Below are positions 22,402 to 29,814 of a stretch of 29,814 bases of DNA, piece by piece; the first letter of the stretch is position 1, and each line of letters starts with the position of its first letter. The DNA comes from Planctomycetia bacterium (GTDB lineage Bacteria; Planctomycetota; Planctomycetia; Pirellulales; UBA1268), in assembly GCA_009926295.1 (NCBI GenBank), contig RFPF01000006.1, positions 1-29,814 on the forward strand, written 5' to 3'. A program made the position numbers and the translations under genes. The notes under the pieces were generated by a model. That model searched no databases and had not been told where the DNA came from. It worked only from the letters and a program-made list of their open reading frames with translations.

Positions 22402-24097
22402 ATGGCCGACGCCTTCACCACCATCCTCGTGTCCGAAGGGATCGTGAGCGCCGAGCAGCTCGCGGAGGCAGTGCGGCTCGCCGAGTCCTCGGGGAAGCGG
22501 GTGCACGACGAGGTGGTGAGGCTCGGCTATGCGCCGGGCGACAAGGTGATCAAGGCTCTCGCGAAGGCCTACCGCCTCACGATCGTCGATCTGGCGGGGA
22601 TGGAGGTGTCGCAGGAGGTGGTGTCGCTCCTGCCGGAGAGCGTGGCCCGCGAAAACACGATCTTTCCCGTGGCCGATTCGGGCGCGGCCCTGCGGGTCGC
22701 CACCTGCGACCCGACCGACCTCGACACGCAGGAAAAGCTCCGCTTCATCCTCAACCGCGACGTCGAGCTGGCTCTCGCCCCGCGCGAGCAGATCGTCGAG
22801 GCGATCAACCGCCACTACGGAATGAGCGACGGCGAGTCGGCCGACTCCATGCTCCAGGAGTTCACCGACACCGCCATCGACTTCACCGAGACGGCCGTCG
22901 AGCAGGCGGCCAACGCCAAGGAGGAGGACAACTCCGACGCTCCCGTGGTGAAGCTCGTGAACCTGATCATCACCGAGGCGGTTCAGCTGCGCGCGAGCGA
23001 CATCCACATCGAGCCGTTCGAAGACCGCATCCGCATCCGCTACCGCATCGACGGCCGCCTCGTGGAGCGCGACAAGCCGGCTCCTGGGCGCGATCCTGTC
23101 GCGACTCAAGATTCTCTCGAAGCTCGACATCGCGGAGCGGCGCCGCTGCCAGGACGGCCGCATCAAGCTCACCGCCGACGGCAAGGACTACGACCTCCGC
23201 GTGTCGGTGATGCCCACCAATCACGGGCAGACGGTCGTGATGCGGATCCTCGACAAGGACAACATCCGCGTCGGCATCCGCCAGCTGGGCCTCTCCGACG
23301 CCGACTTCCGGCAGTTCAAGAACCTCATCCGCCGCCCCAACGGCATCATCCTCGTCACGGGTCCCACCGGCTCCGGCAAGACGACCACCCTCTATGCCTC
23401 CCTCAACGAGCTCAACCGCCCCGACACGAAAATCATCACCGCCGAAGACCCGGTGGAGTACTACCTCGCCGGGATCAACCAGTGCGAGATCAAGCACCAG
23501 ATCGGGCTCGACTTCGCCCGCGTGATCAAGGCGATGCTGCGGCAGGCACCAAACGTGATCCTCGTCGGCGAGATGCGCGACACGGAAACGGCCCAGATGG
23601 GCATCCAGGCCTCGCTCACGGGCCACCTCGTGTTTTCCACGCTCCACACCAACGACGCCCCCGGCGCCATCACCCGCATGATCGACATGGGCGTGCCGGC
23701 CTATCTCGTGGCCTCGAGCGTGATCGCCGTGCTGGCCCAGCGGCTCGTCCGCGTGAACTGTCCGAAGTGCAAGCAGCCCTTCCAGCCGCTCGACACCCAG
23801 CTCGAGGCGGCCGGAGTGACACCCGAGATGCTCAAGGGAGCCACCTTCATGAAGGGCCGCGGCTGCGCCCACTGCCAGAAGTCCGGGTACAAGGGCCGGC
23901 TCGGCATCTTCGAGCTCATGGTGATGAACAGCAAGATCCGGGAACTCGCCTTCCAGGGCGCTCCCTCCACCCAGATCCGGCGGGCGGCGGTGTCGGGGGG
24001 GATGAGCGTCATGTTCGACGACGGTGTCCAGAAGGTTTTGCGGGGGATCACCACTTTCGACGAGGTTTTCCGGGTCTCCAAGCGGGTGGAGGAGTAG
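22402..24097 (+). CDS. pilB: PilB/GspE-family pilus or secretion ATPase 1, frameshifted near 23078
   Basis: This hexameric ATPase would drive pilin or pseudopilin assembly at the inner membrane. Residues 1-150 form an MshEN-type domain, known in relatives to bind cyclic di-GMP (ILVSEGIVSAEQL and RLGYAPGDKVIKAL). The frame then runs through ASDIHIEPFEDRIRIRYRID to 23077, where it switches; from 23078 it continues as RLLGAILSRLKILSKLDIAE. Downstream are Walker A (GPTGSGKTTT), Asp box (TAEDPVEY), Walker B (VILVGEMRDTET), His box (GHLVFSTLHTND), and both Cys pairs (CPKC, CAHC). One extra or two missing bases would restore about 565 residues. ATG 22402 was preferred to a TTG at 22390. A second paralog lies downstream. 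Confidence 0.9.
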
Positions 24098-24131
24098 GGC
24101 CCCGTAAGGGCGTGGCCCGGCTTTTCCGGGC
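24098..24131 (+). terminator. Hairpins after the first PilB-like gene
   Basis: Directly after the TAG stop, GGGCC (24097-24101) can pair with GGCCC (24114-24118), and GCCCGG (24115-24120) with CCGGGC (24126-24131) around CTTTT. The two are mutually exclusive. There is no T-run after the second hairpin, so a terminator role is tentative. Confidence 0.35.
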
Positions 24132-24384
24132 GGCTGCGGTTGGCCTGCGGAATTGGCCCTTGCCCGACCGATGATCTCCGGGGCATACTTCACGTGTCTC
24201 GATCGGCGGCTGTCAGGGGCCTGCCGGTCGACTTGGCGGGCGCCCTCACGTGGTCGGCCTTCTCTCTTCCCAGCCGCCGGGAACTGTGCGCGAAAATCGC
24301 GGCGCGGCAGAATATGATTGTCTCTGGAGGGCATCCAGAGGACGTCGGATTCACGCCCCCCTTCCGCCCCCGCATGGTGTTTGC
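24132..24384 (+). promoter_or_regulatory. Leader region of pilT with -10-like site and perfect hairpin
   Basis: This is the second part of a 287-base gap. TATGAT at 24313-24318 matches a -10 box in 5 of 6 bases, but the -35 position (GCGAAA) does not match. Four bases after it, CTCTGGA (24322-24328) pairs perfectly with TCCAGAG (24334-24340) around GGGCA, placing a 7-bp hairpin or dyad operator at the transcript start. Forty-four bases then lead to the pilT ATG. No gene seen in the gap. Confidence 0.4.
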
Positions 24385-25923
<1,539 letters not shown>

Positions 25924-25937
25924 CCCCCACCCCACCC

Positions 25938-27648
25938 ATGGCCCTCAAGAAGCTCGGACAAATCCTGGTCGACCTCGGCCTCGTCGACGAGACGCAGCTC
26001 GCGGCGATGCTCGAGGAGCAATCCTCGCGCGGCGGCGAGCTCCTCGGCCGGGTGGGCGTGTCGCTCGGATTCTTCACCGAGGAGCAGCTCGGCGAGGCGC
26101 TCGCCGAGCAGTGGAATACGACCTTCGTCACGCTCTACGACCGAGAGCTCAAGCCCGACGTGGTGAAGCTGGTGAGCGAGCCGATGGCGCAGCTCTACCG
26201 CGTGATCCCGATCTCCCTCGAGGGCAACCGGCTCACGGTGGCCACGGCGGAGCCGCAGAAGCTGCAGATCGCCGACGAGCTGCACACGTTTCTCGGCTAC
26301 GACATCCACACCGTGGTGGCCACCGAGGCCGAGATCGACAAGATCATCCAGAAGCTCTACTCCGCCGAGAGCGAGAGCGTGGAGTCGCTCGTCGACGACC
26401 TCGAGCACGACACGGCCCTCGCGGCCCAGGCGGCGGCCCTCGGCAAGGAGGGGCCGATGGACCTCACGGGGGCCGAGGCCCTCGCCGAGAGCGCGCCGGT
26501 GCGCAAGCTGCTCAACATGGTGCTCCTGCTCGCGATCCGCGACGGCGCCAGCGACATCCACTTCGAGCCCTTCGAGCACGAGTTTCGGATCCGCCTCAAG
26601 GCCGACGGCGTGCTCCAGGAGATGGTGCCCCCTCCCAAGCACCTCGCCTTCGCGATCACGACCCGGATCAAGGTGATGGCGAACCTCGACATCGCCGAGC
26701 GCCGGCTGCCGCAGGACGGCCGCATCGAGCTCAACGTGGGCGGCCACCCCGTGGATCTCCGCGTGAGCGTGCTCCCCACGCTGTTCGGCGAGAGCGTGGT
26801 GATGCGGGTGCTCGACCGCGGGGTGGTGGCGCTCTCGCTCGACAAGCTGGGAATGGACGAGGAGATCAAGCGGAAGTTCCGCGACGTGATCAAGCGGCCC
26901 AACGGCATCGTGCTCGTGACGGGCCCCACCGGCTCCGGCAAGACCACCACGCTCTACTCGGCGCTCTCGGAGCTCAACGACGTGGAGGACAAGCTGATCA
27001 CCACCGAGGATCCGATCGAGTACGACATCGACGGCATCGTGCAGGTGCCGATCGATTCGGAGGTGGGCAACACGTTCGCCGCGATCCTCCGGGCGATCCT
27101 CCGCCAGGATCCCGACCGCATCCTCGTGGGCGAGATCCGCGACACGGAAACCGCCGAGATCGCCGTGCAGGCCTCGCTCACGGGCCACATGGTGTTCTCG
27201 ACGCTCCACACCAACGACGCTCCCGCCACGGTCACTCGGCTGCGCGACATGGGCGTGCCGCCGTTCCTCATCACGGCCACGGTGGAGGCGATCCTGGCCC
27301 AGCGGCTGGTGCGCCGGATCCTGCAGGGAGGAGATCATCCCCGGCCCCGACGTGCTGGCCGACCTCGAGCTCACGAGCGACCAGGTGTTCGGCAAGAAGT
27401 TCTACCGCGGCAAGGGCTGCGAGAAGTGCAACCGCACCGGCTACAAGGGCCGCCTCGGCCTCTACGAGCTTTTGATCATGAACGACGACCTCCGCGAGAT
27501 GATCATGCGCAACGCCTCCACCGAAGACCTCCGCAACGAGGCCCGCAAGCACGGGATGGTGACGCTGCGCGACTCGGGAATGGAGGGCATCTTCGCGGGC
27601 CTCACCACCGCCGACGAAGTCATCCGGGAAACCATCCTCGACGCCTAA
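25938..27648 (+). CDS. pilB: PilB/GspE-family ATPase 2, frameshifted near 27321
   Basis: This is a second assembly ATPase, similar in layout to the first. The N-terminal MshEN-like domain has KLGQILVDLGLVDETQLAAM and SLGFFTEEQLGEALAEQW; then ASDIHFEPFEHEFRIRLKAD, Walker A GPTGSGKTTTLYSAL (about residue 331), Asp box TTEDPIEY, Walker B RILVGEIRDTETAE and His box GHMVFSTLHTNDAP. The frame breaks after RLVRRI at about 27321 and continues as REEIIPGPDVLADLEL to the second Cys pair (GCEKC) and TAA 27646-27648. Removing one C restores about 569 residues but leaves only one Cys where the first C-x-x-C is expected, so an 8-base deletion is an alternative. It sits in an operon with pilT and pilC. Confidence 0.9.
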
Positions 27649-27652
27649 CCCT

Positions 27653-27677
27653 GTGGGGCAAGCGTCCCGCTTGCCAC
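27653..27677. repeat. Palindrome, GGCAAGCG type, inside the pilus operon
   Basis: A perfect 8-bp stem GGCAAGCG/CGCTTGCC around TCC lies between the pilB stop and the pilC start with flanking GTGG/CCAC. It is intra-operonic, ending 5 bases before the pilC ATG, so it could hide the ribosome site or set the ratio of the two products. Confidence 0.72.
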
Positions 27678-27682
27678 GAACC

Positions 27683-29008
27683 ATGCCCACCTACGTCTTC
27701 GAAGCGATCGACGCCGCCACCGGCAAGGAAATCCGCGACACCGTCGAGGCTCCCTCGGAGGCCGAGGCCCAGGCCACGATCCGCGCCATGGGCTACATGG
27801 TGACGAAGCTCAAGGCGGGCAAGGCCAAGGCGGCCGCGGCCGCCTCGAAGAAGAAGCCGGGCCGCTCGTTCGCGATCGGCGGCGTGAAGATGAAGGACCT
27901 CACGCTCTTCACGCGGCAGCTCTCGATCCTCCAGGACGCCGGCCTGCCGATCCTGCGCAGCCTCAAGATCCTTGCCGACATGCAGAAGCCGGGCCGGCTC
28001 AAGAATTCGCTCCTCGACACGTGCGACGAGATCGAGGGCGGCACCACCCTCTCCGAGGCGATGGCGAAGAGCCCGAAGTGCTTCGATCGGCTCTACACCA
28101 ACATGATCCGGGCCGGCGAGGCGGGCGGTGCGCTCGAGGTGATCCTGCGCCGCCTGTCGGAGTTCATGGAGCGGGCCCAGTCGCTCAGGCGGAAGGTGAA
28201 AGGCGCGATGGTCTACCCGATCGTCGTGGTGAGCGTCGCGGTGGGCATCCTCACGTTCATCATGCTGAAGATCGTGCCGCAGTTCAAGAAGATCTTCGAC
28301 GACTTCGGCAGCGAACTGCCGCCGATGACGCAGTTCCTCATCGACCTCTCCAACTGGATTGCGAACTATTGGTATCTCATCCCGGCGATCCCCTTCGGCA
28401 TCCGTCTGGTGATCAAGGGCATCTGCCTGATCCCCTACGGCCGCTTCGGCTGGGATCTGTTCGCCCTCAAGGCCCCGATCTTCGGGCAGCTCGTGGAGAA
28501 GAACATCATGTCGCGCTCGACGCGCACGCTCGGCACGCTGCTGGCGAGCGGCGTGCCGATCCTCGAGGCGCTCAACATCACGAAGGAGACCTCGGGCAAC
28601 ATGATGTTCGAGCAGCTCTTCCAGAAGGTGAGCGACTCGATCCGCGACGGCAACGCGATCGCGAAGCCGCTCAAGGAGTTTTCGGTGCCGCCGCTGAACC
28701 TCGTGGCCATGCTCTTCTGGACGGCCTTCGTGCCGGGCGTGGGCGCGCTGCTGTATCTCACGAGATACAAGAAGCCCGTGGTGGACGACCTCGTCATCAA
28801 CATGGTGGACGTGGGCGAGGAGTCTGGAGAGCTCGACACGATGCTCTACAAGGTGGCCGACACCTACGACGAGGAGGTGGCGGTGCTCACGGAGAGCCTC
28901 ACGAGCCTCATGGAGCCGTTGCTCATCATCTTCCTCGGCGGCGCGGTGGGCTTCATCGTGATCGCACTCTTTCTTCCGCTCATCAAGCTCATCCAGGATC
29001 TGTCATGA
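27683..29008 (+). CDS. pilC: PilC/GspF-family inner-membrane platform protein
   Basis: This 441-residue polytopic protein anchors the pilus or secretion motor. It shows an N-terminal YVFEAIDAATGKEIRDTVEA segment, then two GspF domains: FTRQLSILQDAGLPILRSLK with MIRAGEAGGALEVILRRL, and SRSTRTLGTLLASGVPILEA with MVDVGEESGELDTMLYKVAD. Membrane helices follow at YPIVVVSVAVGILTFIML and the C-terminal FLGGAVGFIVIALFLPL. The second GspF domain is interrupted by a hydrophobic hairpin (LNLVAMLFWTAFVPGVGALL) that is absent from most proteobacterial homologs; I recall similar insertions in planctomycetes. Its stop overlaps the next ATG by four bases (ATGA). An in-frame GTG at 27653 was rejected because it would translate the palindrome. 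Confidence 0.93.
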   Translation: MPTYVFEAIDAATGKEIRDTVEAPSEAEAQATIRAMGYMVTKLKAGKAKAAAAASKKKPGRSFAIGGVKMKDLTLFTRQLSILQDAGLPILRSLKILADMQKPGRLKNSLLDTCDEIEGGTTLSEAMAKSPKCFDRLYTNMIRAGEAGGALEVILRRLSEFMERAQSLRRKVKGAMVYPIVVVSVAVGILTFIMLKIVPQFKKIFDDFGSELPPMTQFLIDLSNWIANYWYLIPAIPFGIRLVIKGICLIPYGRFGWDLFALKAPIFGQLVEKNIMSRSTRTLGTLLASGVPILEALNITKETSGNMMFEQLFQKVSDSIRDGNAIAKPLKEFSVPPLNLVAMLFWTAFVPGVGALLYLTRYKKPVVDDLVINMVDVGEESGELDTMLYKVADTYDEEVAVLTESLTSLMEPLLIIFLGGAVGFIVIALFLPLIKLIQDLS

Positions 29009-29750
29009 ACTCCGCACGGAAAACCCGCGGCTTCACGCTCGTCGAACTCCTCGTGGTGATCGGCATCATCGGCCTCTTGGCGTGGTGATGCAGTCGCTGA
29101 CGAAGGCGAGAAACGCGGCGATCAAGGCGGAGATCGACATGCTCCACATGGCGATCATGAACTACAAGAGCGAGTACGGCAGCTTCCCGCCTGCCTTAGA
29201 CACGCTTGCCACCTCTGGCTCATCCGCGGGGAAGCACCTCTCACGACTGTTTCCTCGCTGCCCAACTGCGAACTTAGCCGCGCAACTCGCGGCCCCCTTC
29301 GCTGCGTCTCCCTTTAGCGGGTTCACGCCGCAAATCACAGGCACGAATGCCTTGGTGTACTGGCTCTACGGCTATACGGATGACCCGACAAGCCCTTTGA
29401 GTCCAGCGTCAGACAGAAAGGTTCTTTATGACTTTGATCGAGCGCGAATCACGTCTACAGGTGCATACGCCCCTTCTCAAAAGCCAGGGAGCCCTTACCT
29501 GTACATCAATTCCAGTTTCTACAGCAGCGTTCCTTACGCCGGAGGTTCGTCGCCCGGAGCCTTCCGAGAGACGTACGCAGGTGACGCCACACCTTTTGTG
29601 AACGTAGCCAGCGAAACCAATGAATTTTTTAACAAAGACTCTTTTCAAATCCTCTGTGCCGGCCGCGATGAGGTCTTCGGCAGCGACGACGACCTCTCCA
29701 ACTTCTGGCCCGGCACCCGCCGCGAATATCTCGACAGCCTGAAGGACTGA
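29005..29750 (+). CDS. Type II secretion/type IV pseudopilin (GspG-like), frameshifted near 29082
   Basis: The prepilin signature RGFTLVELLVVIGIIGLLA appears at the start, with cleavage expected after Gly and Glu at position 5 of the mature protein. The frame then stops at 29086-29088; shifting by one base at 29082 (GCGTGG to GCGGTGG) continues as VVMQSLTKARNAAIKAEIDM and then HMAIMNYKSEYGSFPPALDT, a typical GspG helix and the family's FPP turn, ending at 29750. The restored protein is 248 residues. The part from about 29190 to 29640 is much less GC-rich than the rest (near 42% in 29581-29640) and has no recognisable family beyond the pilin helix. Overlap with pilC (ATGA) supports co-transcription. 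Confidence 0.82.
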
Positions 29751-29754
29751 CTCC

Positions 29755-29814
29755 ATGGCCACCCATCTCCACTACGCGCCGAACCCCCGCCGGGGCTTCA
29801 CGCTCGTGGAGCTC
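29755..29814 (+). CDS. Second prepilin-like protein, 5' end only
   Basis: It begins with ATG 29755, four bases after the previous stop. The 20 codons present end in the prepilin motif (NPRRGFTLVEL), with the cleavage Gly followed by Phe and Glu at position 5. The remainder lies beyond the window. It extends the pilus/secretion operon with another pilin or pseudopilin. Confidence 0.8.
   Translation, partial: MATHLHYAPNPRRGFTLVEL

Noticed and set aside
20119..23184. Long minus-strand open frame over msrB, cyclophilin, rsmD-like, cupin and PilB-like genes
   Set aside because: It crosses five well-supported genes in other frames and contains no motif.
27653..27682. Alternative GTG start of pilC reading the palindrome as protein
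   Set aside because: The repeat is found elsewhere outside genes, and ATG 27683 begins at the conserved N-terminus.

Overview
The window is about 67% GC, densely coded, and reads as a planctomycete chromosome, probably order Pirellulales. The grounds are family content: a PVC-type membrane-bound dehydrogenase, a lone formaldehyde-activating-enzyme (Fae) homolog, a glycine-rich 'mu-protocadherin'-like exported protein, a 73-residue exported peptide of a type I associate with Pirellulales, and a PilC with an extra hydrophobic hairpin. No rRNA, tRNA or CRISPR array was seen. Assignments rest on motif recognition alone; no database search was run.

Layout. 1-6473: L-rhamnose locus. A divergent AraC-type regulator (+) faces rhaA, an NCS1-type permease and a 55-residue two-helix membrane protein (all -, joined by ATGA overlaps), followed by the 5' part of a PVC dehydrogenase. 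6573-8219: Fae homolog and a methyltransferase-like gene, divergent. 8297-11616: a three-gene exported-protein operon (SnoaL-like/lipocalin-like protein, glycine-rich protein, cyclase-family hydrolase) and the 73-residue peptide. 11676-14588: a five-gene operon of protealysin-like M4 protease, emfourin-type inhibitor, DUF1353 protein, VOC protein and SprT-like protein. 14731-18072: a very large exported protein of unknown function. 18118-22374: D-2-hydroxyacid dehydrogenase, a decayed REP-associated transposase (RAYT), exported MsrB and cyclophilin, an RsmD-like methyltransferase and a cupin. 22402-29814: a type IV pilus/type II secretion assembly cluster with two PilB/GspE ATPases, PilT, PilC and two pseudopilins.

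Two threads run through the window. First, short palindromes with a GTAGGACAGGC-like arm (and a second GGCAAGCG type) sit at gene ends. At three convergent junctions the terminal TAG of the palindrome is itself the stop codon of the adjacent gene, five stop codons in all. The densest group brackets the RAYT remnant, as expected for a REP/RAYT system. Second, four otherwise well-conserved genes (permease, both PilB-like ATPases, first pseudopilin) each carry one small frame slip. These look more like sequence or assembly errors than decay, but raw reads must decide.

Functionally, the rhamnose locus appears to use an unusual transporter class; the M4 protease and its inhibitor form a known pairing; and the pilus cluster supplies extension (PilB), retraction (PilT), the platform (PilC) and pseudopilins.
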